A stretch of DNA of 64,000 bases from QHXM01 sp032160165 (lineage in GTDB: Bacteria > Acidobacteriota > Blastocatellia > Pyrinomonadales > Pyrinomonadaceae), in contig JAVHWA010000124.1 of assembly GCA_032160165.1 (NCBI GenBank), positions 1 to 64,000 of the forward strand. The letters run 5' to 3'. Under the pieces are notes generated by a model. The model did not search any database. It was not told the origin of the DNA and saw only the letters and a list, made by a program, of their open reading frames with translations. Numbering within the stretch: position 1 is the stretch's first letter; each line of letters starts with the position of its first letter. Shown in pieces: positions 33,905 through 42,376 of this stretch. The position numbers were made by a program, and so were the translations under genes.

Positions 33905-36436
33905 ATGAAGGTCTTCCTGCTGCTAACTATATTCATACTCCTCGGCGTCGTTTCAGCCACTGCGCAGGCAAAGCGTGTCGTCATCCTAAAGGTGGACGGC
34001 TTGCAGCCCGACATCGTCGACCGCTTTCTTCATGAGAGAGATCCTCGCACCGGCAAGAGCCTGCTGCCCTGGATCGAATATGTCTTTTATGCGCGCGGCA
34101 CGCATCTGCAAAACTTCTACGTACGTGGTATGAGCCTATCGGCCCCTTCCTGGTCGATGCTCGATACCGGACAGCACTTACAGATTAAAGGCAACGTCGA
34201 ATACGACAGATATACGCTTCACACCTACGATTACCTGAATTTCCTTCCCTTCTATGTAAGCAACGTAGGACAACGCCGGGTGGACATGCCTGGGCCGGAA
34301 ACCCTCGATGATGCTGGACTGCCGTTGCTCGTCGATGCGTACGCTCCCGCCGAACGGTTCATGAGTTTTCAGCTCTATCAGCGCGGTATGCGATGGCGAA
34401 CTCTGCAGCACGGCGCCCAGAATCGGTTCCTGAAGAATCCGCGCGAACTGCTGGACGAGTGGACCATGGGATTCGAAACCCGAAATACGATTTTCGATCA
34501 ATTAGAGCGCGAGCTGATTGAACGACTGGACAAGCCTGCTTTTCGTTATCTTGACTTGTACATAACGGATTTCGATCACATGGCCCATCATAACCGCGAT
34601 CGGGAATCGCACCTTGCGGCGTTGCAGGTTCTGGATGGAATCGTGGGCCGGATCTGGAGCGCAATACAGAAGACGCCCGAGGCAAAAGATACCGCCCTGA
34701 TTCTCGTCTCGGACCATGGGTTCAATACCGACGAGAAGATTTACAGTCAGGGCTATAACCTGGTCAAACTTCTGGGCAGCGTCGCCGGTGGCGGTCACCA
34801 CGTCATTACCAAGCGGCGCTTGATGCTCGAATACTCAGTCAAGGGCATCTATCCGCTGGTACCATTGATCACCACCACGACCTCCGACTCGTTTTATCTC
34901 AAGGGGCAAAGCACGGAATATCCGACCGCGCTACTGGACTTCGACGGGAACGAGCGTGCCTCAATTCATTTACGCGACAGCGATCTGAATGTGCTCCATA
35001 TCCTGCTTCAACAGCTCCAACGCAAGGACCTTTCGCCCGAGCTTCGACGTGCTGAGACTTACGCCTTCTTTGACACCCTCGACCGCCGGCGCGACGAGTG
35101 GCAATCGGATTTGTCGCAACTCAATGAAGAGATTGCGGCGCTTCACCGTGCGAATCAACATCAAAGCCAGGTGTTGGAGGAGCGGGCCAGGAAGGCCAAA
35201 GAATTTAAGAAAGCGGGTAGAGAGGACCCCGATGCGGTTGGTGGTGATGAGGGGCGCCGCGTATTTGCCCGGCTCGATTCGGCCCAGGCGGACGAACGAA
35301 AATACATCGAGTATTCCAGGACGCTCACCAATTTGCTCGCGTTAAGCCGCGAAAGCTTTGATCCTTCCCGCATTCGCATCGAGGATGTGATAGCGAAGGG
35401 CGCAATGGGCTCCTCCAACAGCATCCACGAATTGCAAAACTACGTGGCTGGCTTTGGCGCGGGCGGCCCCGCGCTCGACTCAGACGGCAGGTTGGATCTT
35501 GAAAAGAGCTTCGTCCGGGTCGACTATTTGAGCTTGCTTCACAACATAGCGGTCAAAAACAACGTCCAGGCCAACGTCGATTCGCGACCCATAGATTTCG
35601 CGGCGACACGGATTCCTCAGGAGAAGTTTGCCACCAGCCTCGACAAGCAACTGCGTCCCAATAGCGATGTGGTTTGGATCTGTGATGGCCCCAACCAGGC
35701 ATTGATTCTTTCGCGACAGGACGAGGCGGGACGACTGAGCCTCCGCTATCTTCCAATCACGAATCTTAGAGAAGACGAGGACGGCGCTGTCACCTTCGAA
35801 CGGGTTGCATGGCGCCCGGGTCTGCCGCTAATGATTTGGGAAGACTCCCGGCTAAATGTGCCGGAAGGCGCGCGCACCACCTGGCTCAACGATTGGCACA
35901 CAGACCTTGAATGGTTGCGCGCACTGCATAAAACCGAATACTCTAACGCTCTCGTAGGTTTGCACGAACAGCTTGCTCGTCATCCTAATCCAGCGTTCGA
36001 GACGGACGTTCCAGGGTTGACGGCCGACGAACGCCTTCTCCGTCGCTTGCGTCGAAAGCAGCGCGAGCTGGTCGAGGCGGACCTGCTGGTGCTCGCCAAC
36101 AATCATTGGAACTTCGACGTCCGCGGTTTCAACCCGGGGGGAAATCACGGCTCGTTCTTTCGCATATCAACGCATTCGACGCTGATGCTCGCGGGTGGTG
36201 ACGATACCGGCATCCCGCGCGGCCTCATAGTTGACGAGCCATACGACAGCTTGAGCTTTATGCCCACTGTGCTGGCGCTGACGGGTCAGATCAACGAAGC
36301 TCGAGTTCCCGTGCCCGTCCTCTGGGACCGCGGCTTTAGACGATTTCCCGGACGGGTCATTACCGAGGTCTTACCCGGTGCGGAGAGAGAGAAGCGTATC
36401 TCACCCGTTGCTGAAGGAGTGGCAACCGCGCCTTGA
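33905..36436 (+). CDS. Alkaline-phosphatase-superfamily exported protein
   Basis: About 843 residues from the ATG at 33905, which begins a signal peptide (MKVFLLLTIFILLGVV, cleavage near ATAQA). The alkaline-phosphatase/phosphodiesterase fold is seen in VILKVDGLQPD (first metal Asp), GMSLSAPSWSMLDTG (nucleophile loop), TDFDHMAHHNRD, LILVSDHGFN and a late NPGGNHGSFF with the last metal His. A long insertion (about residues 370-485), rich in charged helices and probably coiled coil, lies between DHG and NHG. It may hydrolyse phosphodiesters or transfer phosphoglycerol in the periplasm. It overlaps the downstream permease fusion by four bases. Confidence 0.8.
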   Translation: MKVFLLLTIFILLGVVSATAQAKRVVILKVDGLQPDIVDRFLHERDPRTGKSLLPWIEYVFYARGTHLQNFYVRGMSLSAPSWSMLDTGQHLQIKGNVEYDRYTLHTYDYLNFLPFYVSNVGQRRVDMPGPETLDDAGLPLLVDAYAPAERFMSFQLYQRGMRWRTLQHGAQNRFLKNPRELLDEWTMGFETRNTIFDQLERELIERLDKPAFRYLDLYITDFDHMAHHNRDRESHLAALQVLDGIVGRIWSAIQKTPEAKDTALILVSDHGFNTDEKIYSQGYNLVKLLGSVAGGGHHVITKRRLMLEYSVKGIYPLVPLITTTTSDSFYLKGQSTEYPTALLDFDGNERASIHLRDSDLNVLHILLQQLQRKDLSPELRRAETYAFFDTLDRRRDEWQSDLSQLNEEIAALHRANQHQSQVLEERARKAKEFKKAGREDPDAVGGDEGRRVFARLDSAQADERKYIEYSRTLTNLLALSRESFDPSRIRIEDVIAKGAMGSSNSIHELQNYVAGFGAGGPALDSDGRLDLEKSFVRVDYLSLLHNIAVKNNVQANVDSRPIDFAATRIPQEKFATSLDKQLRPNSDVVWICDGPNQALILSRQDEAGRLSLRYLPITNLREDEDGAVTFERVAWRPGLPLMIWEDSRLNVPEGARTTWLNDWHTDLEWLRALHKTEYSNALVGLHEQLARHPNPAFETDVPGLTADERLLRRLRRKQRELVEADLLVLANNHWNFDVRGFNPGGNHGSFFRISTHSTLMLAGGDDTGIPRGLIVDEPYDSLSFMPTVLALTGQINEARVPVPVLWDRGFRRFPGRVITEVLPGAEREKRISPVAEGVATAP

Positions 36437-38679
36437 CGACGATCGAAGAGCAATCCGGCAATGAAGGGCTCGCGGAAGATCAAACGCTGGCAGATGAAGA
36501 TGGATCGACTTCTTCGGGAGCGGGCGGCTTCCGCCGAAAGATCATCTGGCTTCAGGGCGTCGCTTTCCTGCTCGGCCTCGCCCTGCTCGTTTATGTAATC
36601 AGACGCGTAGGCGTTCAACCGATTTTCGACGCACTTCGGCGGATCGGTTTCGGCTTCTTCATTCTGCTCGGCATCAGCGGTATCCGGCACGTATTGCGAA
36701 CCCTCGCGATGCGTTCTGCCATAGATCCAAACCATCGCGGATTCAGCTTCAGGCATGCGCTGTCGGTCCGTTTGGGCGGCGAGGCCATCAGCTTTCTTAC
36801 TTTCACCGGCCCTTTGCTCGGCGAAGCAACCAAAGTCGCGCTTCTTCGCAAGCGCGTGCCCATTATCTACGGGGTTTCCGCCCTGGTCGTAGATAACATC
36901 CTCTACAATTTATCTGTCGTCTTCTTCATTCTCAGCGGCGCAGTTGTAATGCTGCTCTCGTTTGAGTTGCCGCTGGTCGTGCGTTACACGCTGTTTGGGA
37001 TTGCCGCCATATCAACGCTGGGTATTCTCCTGGCCGCGTGGGCCGCGAGTCGCCGGGTCATGCTGCTGACGTGGATGATCGACACGTTCGGACGGTTCGG
37101 TTTCCATCCGCGGGCCCTGACCTCGCGCCGCGACCATATTTCAGATCTGGAGTCGCACGTTTACGACTTCTATTCGCACCGACCCCGGTCTTTCTTCGCG
37201 ATGATCGGCTTCGACCTGCTATCGCACGTCTCAAGCGTGGTCGAGGTTTATGTGACGCTGCGTATGCTCGGCTACTCGCCCTTCGTACACGCGGCTTATG
37301 TTATCGAATCGTTGACGAAAGTAATAAACTTCGTCTTCGGCTTTGTGCCTGCGACAATAGGTGTTTACGAAGGCGGAACTGAAGTAATCTTACGAACGCT
37401 CGGCTATGCTGCGGCCACAGGCGTCACATTGGCGCTGGTGCGCAAGGCCGGAACGCTGTTTTGGACCGTGATAGGGCTCATCATTCTGGCGTGGCGTACA
37501 ATCCCGAATGCCACTCGGCGCTTAATGGACAAGAGCCCGCGCTTTAGGAAGATTATGGACAGCCTGGTTCTCTCAAATATGACGCATAGGCCGGCGCGGA
37601 CGATCGTCAGCGTCTTCGGCATAGGCATCGGCGTTCTTCTCATTATCTTTACGGTCGGCCTCGCGCATGGTGTGCTTCGCGAGCGAGGGCGACGCGAGGC
37701 GAATATCGGGGCCGAGATAATGGTGCGAGCGTCGGGGACGTTTGGGATGAGCGGTTCTCAGCCATTCTCGCTTCCGGTAACCAGAGCCAAAGAGTTGTCC
37801 CGGATTGAGGGCGTTCGAATGGCGGTCCCAATCGGCCAGAATATTGTTAGCAGTGACCGCGGATTCGGCAGCCGCCTGGTTGATGGCATTCCGTTCGACG
37901 AGTATGCGGCGCTAACCGGCTTGACGATCAAAGAAGGAACGGCTTTTCAACCCTGCGACCAATCAGCGCCACCCGAATGCAAAGACCAGGCAATCATTGA
38001 CACCGTTTGGCAACGGGACAGGCAGGCAAGCCTGGGATCGACAGTCCAGCTCTACGACCACCCATTTCGGATTGTGGGGGTCTATGAGCCGCCCGGCGGT
38101 GGCCGTATCAAGATCCCGTTGGTAACGATGCAGGAGCAAGTGGGAGGCGAGGAACACGCCACGGCGGTGCTCGTCGCCTGCGCCGATCCTACTGAACAGG
38201 AGAAGGTAGCGGCGCGAATACGCGAGCAGTTCCCCACTGATCAGATAATCTTTACTCGCGACCTCCCCGAACTCTACGCCTCGAGCGTGCCGGCGCTCAA
38301 CGTTTTCATAAAGGTCGTGGTCGCCATTGCGTCAACCATCAGTATGCTGGTTATCCTGCTTGCCATGTACACAACCGTGACAGAGCGAACACGGCAGATC
38401 GGGATTCTCAAATCACTCGGCATGTCCAAGGGCACAATCGCGTGGGTCATCGAGAAAGAAGCCATCGCCGTCAGCCTGCTCGGGGTCTTGACGGGAATTG
38501 CGTTGACTCTGGTACTGCGATTCGCGGTAATGCGCACAACCTCTCTTGAAGTTGAGCTCGAGCCACGATGGATCATCGTAGCTTTCGCCGTGGGACTGGT
38601 GGGCGGGACGATCGGAGCTCTGTATCCGGCGTGGCGGGCTGCCAGGCAGGATGCGGTCGACGCGCTGGGCTACGAATAA
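36433..38679 (+). CDS. LPG-synthase-TM/UPF0104 fused to FtsX-type permease
   Basis: A 748-residue membrane protein that joins two families. Residues about 35-350 form the UPF0104/AglD-like membrane domain of lysylphosphatidylglycerol synthases (HALSVRLGGEAISFLTFTGP, GEATKVALLRKR, and FGFVPATIGVYEGG). Residues about 370-748 form a MacB/FtsX-type ABC permease: a first helix (ARTIVSVFGIGIGVLLI), a large periplasmic domain, three C-terminal helices and the ending ALYPAWRAARQDAVDALGYE. It starts with TTG overlapping the stop of the phosphatase gene, so the two are coupled. No ABC ATPase is encoded in the window. A role in moving or modifying an envelope lipid is inferred. Confidence 0.82.
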   Translation: MTTIEEQSGNEGLAEDQTLADEDGSTSSGAGGFRRKIIWLQGVAFLLGLALLVYVIRRVGVQPIFDALRRIGFGFFILLGISGIRHVLRTLAMRSAIDPNHRGFSFRHALSVRLGGEAISFLTFTGPLLGEATKVALLRKRVPIIYGVSALVVDNILYNLSVVFFILSGAVVMLLSFELPLVVRYTLFGIAAISTLGILLAAWAASRRVMLLTWMIDTFGRFGFHPRALTSRRDHISDLESHVYDFYSHRPRSFFAMIGFDLLSHVSSVVEVYVTLRMLGYSPFVHAAYVIESLTKVINFVFGFVPATIGVYEGGTEVILRTLGYAAATGVTLALVRKAGTLFWTVIGLIILAWRTIPNATRRLMDKSPRFRKIMDSLVLSNMTHRPARTIVSVFGIGIGVLLIIFTVGLAHGVLRERGRREANIGAEIMVRASGTFGMSGSQPFSLPVTRAKELSRIEGVRMAVPIGQNIVSSDRGFGSRLVDGIPFDEYAALTGLTIKEGTAFQPCDQSAPPECKDQAIIDTVWQRDRQASLGSTVQLYDHPFRIVGVYEPPGGGRIKIPLVTMQEQVGGEEHATAVLVACADPTEQEKVAARIREQFPTDQIIFTRDLPELYASSVPALNVFIKVVVAIASTISMLVILLAMYTTVTERTRQIGILKSLGMSKGTIAWVIEKEAIAVSLLGVLTGIALTLVLRFAVMRTTSLEVELEPRWIIVAFAVGLVGGTIGALYPAWRAARQDAVDALGYE

Positions 38680-38685
38680 CGGTCG

Positions 38686-38704
38686 CGCAAACTGTTAGTT
38701 TGCG
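38686..38704. repeat. Palindrome after the permease fusion
   Basis: CGCAAACT-GTT-AGTTTGCG forms an 8-base stem with a 3-base loop, seven bases after the stop codon. It belongs to the same family as the hairpins at 29561-29596. The rest of the gap up to 38938 shows no gene. Confidence 0.75.
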
Positions 38705-38952
38705 GTCCACTCAATCGGAGCCATCCTTTTTACGCCGAAGTCGTAGGATGATGCGAACAAATTAGACATCGTGCCGCTCCGCTCGCAAAAGTTCCCATCT
38801 GCCGTCCAAATAAACCTCCCGGACATCTTCCTACTCAATACCGACATCTCTTATCGTGGCGGCACGACAACAGAATACCTCGCCGGTGACAGGCTGCCTC
38901 GAGTTGTCTCCCTAAGCAACTGATCAGGCCTACCTATGCTTCCGGAGGATTT

Positions 38953-40398
38953 ATGTCACGACTAGCCCACAGAGCTCCACACTTCGTTCGCAGGATTATC
39001 CTTACACTATTCTTTCTAGTACCTGTTCTTTGCGGGGGAGTGGTCGTTGCCCAGGATGCCACTTCGACCGCGGCTGCAGCTCGCACGCGCTATCTGGCCG
39101 AGGCGGGAGTGATGCCCTCATCGCGTGAGATCGCCGTCGAAGAGTTCGTAAATTATCACCGCCACCAGATCGGACGCCCGAAGGCGGGCGAGGCCGTCGC
39201 AATGGATTTGCGTTGGGGAAACGATCAGGTTGGGGCCGGCGATGAAGCGGTCTTGCAGGTCGGTTTCAGCACAGCGCTGGCGAACGACCGTCAACAATTG
39301 CGACCCATCAACATGGCGTTAGTGATCGACAAGAGCGGTTCGATGGCCGCCGCGGACAAGATGTCCAGGGTCAAGAACGCTCTGCTCAAGCTGGTCGATC
39401 AACTACGCGAGACGGACGTGCTCTCGATCGTGGTCTTCGACTCTGAGGCGGAGGTCCTTTTGCCCGCGCGTCCCATGGGAGATCGTGAATACGTCAAGCG
39501 GCTGATCCGAGAGATCGAACCCGGCAGCTCGACGAACCTGCACGCTGGACTGATGCTCGGCTATCACGAGGCCCTGAAGAATTATCGCGACGACGCCACC
39601 AACCGGGTGGTGCTTCTCACCGATGGAATCGCCAATCAAGGCGTGACCAATCCTGACGAGATTGCTCAGAATTCTCTTCGGTTCAACCAGAAAGGCATAG
39701 ATCTTTCCACTATCGGCGTCGGACTCGATCTCAACAAAGACCTACTGCGCGAGCTGGCCAAGAGCGGTCGCGGGCTCTTTCATTTCGTGGCTGACGCCCA
39801 GGACATCGAAAAGGTTTTCATCAAGGAAGTGCAGAGCCTTGTCTCCCCTGTCGCCAGCGAGCCAAACGTGGATATCGACTACGACTCTGATCTCGATTTG
39901 GTGCAGGTCTATGGATACGAGCCGCGAGAACGAAACGGCCATGTCAGCATTAAGCTCGACAATATGAACCAGGGGATGACGCAGGTAATCATGATGCGCT
40001 TCAGGGCATCGAGTGCCGGATTACGAGGTACTTCGCCGTCAGTTCGCGTCCGACTTATCTATCGCGATCTGGATGGGAATGACCGCGTGGTGAAGACGGA
40101 TGAGACATTTCTCAAGGTGAGAAACCGTTGGTACGGCAATCAGCTGAAGGACAATGAGGTCGCCAAGAACTACACGATCGCGGTGCTGGCGCAGGCGATT
40201 CACGAAATGGCAGCCGCCTGGGAGGCTCGTCAATACAGCGAGGCCGAACGTGTGTTGGATGCTGCGATATCCAAGGCCCACCAGCTTTACCCCACCCAGG
40301 AAGACGAAGATATCTCTCGCACTCTCACCATCGCCAGGAAATACCAGGAGGTCATCAGGCGATACAACCGCGATCGGCGCGTGAAAGATGATATGTAG
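38953..40398 (+). CDS. Exported VWA domain protein
   Basis: A 481-residue protein with a signal peptide (cleavage near VVAQD, residue 34), a short N-terminal region (EEFVNYHRHQIGRPK) and a von Willebrand factor A domain at about 115-300. The metal-ion-dependent adhesion site is complete: DKSGS at 126-130, with the later Thr (SSTNLHAG) and Asp (VVLLTDGIANQG). The C-terminal part resembles YfbK-type VWA proteins. A GGAGG site precedes the ATG. It probably mediates protein contacts in the periplasm or at the surface. Confidence 0.85.
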   Translation: MSRLAHRAPHFVRRIILTLFFLVPVLCGGVVVAQDATSTAAAARTRYLAEAGVMPSSREIAVEEFVNYHRHQIGRPKAGEAVAMDLRWGNDQVGAGDEAVLQVGFSTALANDRQQLRPINMALVIDKSGSMAAADKMSRVKNALLKLVDQLRETDVLSIVVFDSEAEVLLPARPMGDREYVKRLIREIEPGSSTNLHAGLMLGYHEALKNYRDDATNRVVLLTDGIANQGVTNPDEIAQNSLRFNQKGIDLSTIGVGLDLNKDLLRELAKSGRGLFHFVADAQDIEKVFIKEVQSLVSPVASEPNVDIDYDSDLDLVQVYGYEPRERNGHVSIKLDNMNQGMTQVIMMRFRASSAGLRGTSPSVRVRLIYRDLDGNDRVVKTDETFLKVRNRWYGNQLKDNEVAKNYTIAVLAQAIHEMAAAWEARQYSEAERVLDAAISKAHQLYPTQEDEDISRTLTIARKYQEVIRRYNRDRRVKDDM

Positions 40399-40434
40399 GC
40401 GTACGGCGGGTAAGCGCAAGGGCTAAAAGTTTAA

Positions 40435-40464
40435 GGCGCTGCCCTTCTCCGGGAGGGCAGCGCC
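40435..40464. terminator. Strong hairpin between convergent genes
   Basis: An 11-base perfect stem (GGCGCTGCCCT and AGGGCAGCGCC) closes an 8-base loop, followed by TCGGTTT. It lies between the VWA gene and the leftward gene ending at 40507, so it could end transcription from both sides. Confidence 0.75.
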
Positions 40465-40506
40465 TCGGTTTGCGACAACGACACACGGTAGCCGCCGCGC
40501 AACTCG

Positions 40507-41172
40507 TTAGGCTTGCACCAGAATATTGCCCGCGCCGCGAACGTCGAAGAATGTATACGAGGACAGCGGAAAACTTTGGATGGTTATCGACTCGTCTCGT
40601 CTTGAGGGAATGCCTACGTCATCTCTGCGTTCGGCGTCAGTAGCGGTCCAGGTCAAGCTTGCCCCATTGTCGTCGCGCACTTCGGCGTCGGAGGGAGTCC
40701 ATGTGCGCGTCGATGGCTTATATACTCCCCACGCCAACTTGTCCTCGCCGTTCTCGCCATTGTCTTCGACGATCAGCAGCACGCGCTGCCCGATGTAGTT
40801 GTTGATGTTCGAGTCTCGGACGGTGCCGCTCATTACAGCCAGATTTCTATCGATAGTCATTCCGTCAAAGTCGACCCTCAGAGTGAATCCTGTGCGCGAT
40901 CCCCCGAGTTCGGGATCGCCGGTGCCGTCGACGTCATTCTCAGGAATCGGGGCTTCGTCGGTGATGGTCATAGCGCCAGTTGCCCTTCCCTCTGCTTCCG
41001 ATCTGGCGTCGAATTCCACATATTTCGTATAGCCGTCGTCTAATGAGAACTGATAGGTGCCGGAGGCAGACCCACTCGCTGGTTGGCTCGCGAATGCTGT
41101 CGCTCCAAAGCTAAGTATCAATAGGGCAAAAGCTGAGACCAGGGATCTAAAGGAAGTCAGTGTGTGTCGCAT
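40507..41172 (-). CDS. Exported protein of unknown function
   Basis: 221 residues from the ATG at 41172, chosen because an AGGAGA site lies eight bases upstream and a signal peptide follows (cleavage near AFASQ). A longer reading from 41250 lacks such support. The mature protein is acidic and beta-rich (SGTYQFSLDDGYTKYVEF, RVDFDGMTIDRN, RVLLIVEDNGENGEDKLAWG), possibly a calcium-binding beta sandwich. No family is recognised. Confidence 0.7.
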   Translation of the reverse strand: MRHTLTSFRSLVSAFALLILSFGATAFASQPASGSASGTYQFSLDDGYTKYVEFDARSEAEGRATGAMTITDEAPIPENDVDGTGDPELGGSRTGFTLRVDFDGMTIDRNLAVMSGTVRDSNINNYIGQRVLLIVEDNGENGEDKLAWGVYKPSTRTWTPSDAEVRDDNGASLTWTATDAERRDDVGIPSRRDESITIQSFPLSSYTFFDVRGAGNILVQA

Positions 41173-41425
41173 TTTTATCTCTCCTGTTAGTTGATTCTGT
41201 TCGAGTCCGGTTAAAGGATTTATCGTTCCGAAATTGCCGCTCTGCATCATGGGATGGACAATAGCCGAGCCCGGGCGCGTGCGTCCTCAGAGTTTCCTGA
41301 TGTTTTTCTGAATTTGTTCTGAGAGTGGCCGTCAGGGGGCAGGATCAGTGCGGACAGAATGAGCCTCCAGCGCCGATGCGCCTCGTGTTATAGACTCTTG
41401 CTCTCCGTCCCCAGAGGACACTCAA

Positions 41426-41861
41426 TTGGCGAAAAGTCTCGAGCAGCGCATTCAAGAAGCGATCCGTGAAGACGTTGCGATCGTTCCCTGCGATTCTTCG
41501 TGGCCGGCCATGTTTACGGCGGAAGCGGAACATCTTCGCGCGATGCTGAATTTCATCTCTGGTTCAGAGAATCGAGCATTTTGGCGGCACCGCCGTTCCG
41601 CGGCTGGCCGCAAAGCCAGTGATCGATATGTTGGTTGAGGTCGACTCTGTAATGTGGGACAGGCTCTATTTTCGAGATTATCTGAGGATGGATGATGATG
41701 AAGCGGAGCGCTATTTGGAGTTGAAGTTAACTCTGGCCGCGAAGTATCCGGAGGATCGGATGAGGTATACCCCCGGGAAGACTGAATTCGTTACTGCGAT
41801 TATGAAAAAAGCCAGGGCTTACTTCTCACGAGGTGAGCAACACGGCAGCGGTGAGGAATAG
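41426..41861 (+). pseudogene. Broken grpB (UPF0157) gene
   Basis: The first frame gives a GrpB-type N-terminus (IVPCDSSWPAMFTAEAEHLR). After a frameshift near 41560 the next frame reads IEHFGGTAVPRLAAKPVIDM, then LVEVDSV. It then jumps directly to WDRLYFRDYLR and the family's C-terminal helix (KTEFVTAIMKKAR). About 65-70 residues of the middle, including the usual HLHVV strand, are missing. The gene therefore has both a frameshift and an internal deletion and is not expected to work. Confidence 0.8.
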
Positions 41862-41991
41862 TCGCCAATGAGCATGTCTGGCTTAGTTTTATCGCGGCTT
41901 CTCTAGTCGTGAGGTTCGAGCGGTCCACGTAATGATACGAAATCTCCCGAAAGCATCGTGTTGTTTAGTGCGAGTCAACACAGATATCATC

Positions 41992-42249
41992 CTACCTTGT
42001 CTTGTTAGAGTCTAACTTTCGCAGAAGGAGATAGGATGGTACAGCATATATCGGTTTCCCGGGAAATATACCCATAATGAAGGTAATTGGAAGCTCTCGG
42101 TCGGCTTGATTCGATAGTAAGGTATCGAAAACACATGCTTGCCATACAAGGACACATCCAACCTTTTCCGACCCGATAGTCGCGGCTATCACGAAGAGGA
42201 TGCCCGTAATGAGCGTACCACAAGCGACTGATTGTAATAGGCGCTTCAT
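41992..42249 (-). CDS. Possible small membrane protein
   Basis: An 85-residue frame with hydrophobic stretches at about residues 8-25 and 55-75. It has no clear ribosome-binding site. The hydrophobic pattern and its stand-alone position favour a real two-helix membrane protein, but it could be chance. Confidence 0.4.
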   Translation of the reverse strand: MKRLLQSVACGTLITGILFVIAATIGSEKVGCVLVWQACVFDTLLSNQADRELPITFIMGIFPGKPIYAVPSYLLLRKLDSNKTR

Positions 42250-42376
42250 GTAGGGCGATGCGTATTCACTTTGATGATGATTTCACCTGAGAAGCATACC
42301 TGCCTCATTTAATGGGTCATTCAATCTGTCTTTTCAAGTCAAGACACCATCCAGGCTTGGTAGATACCTCTCGCCT

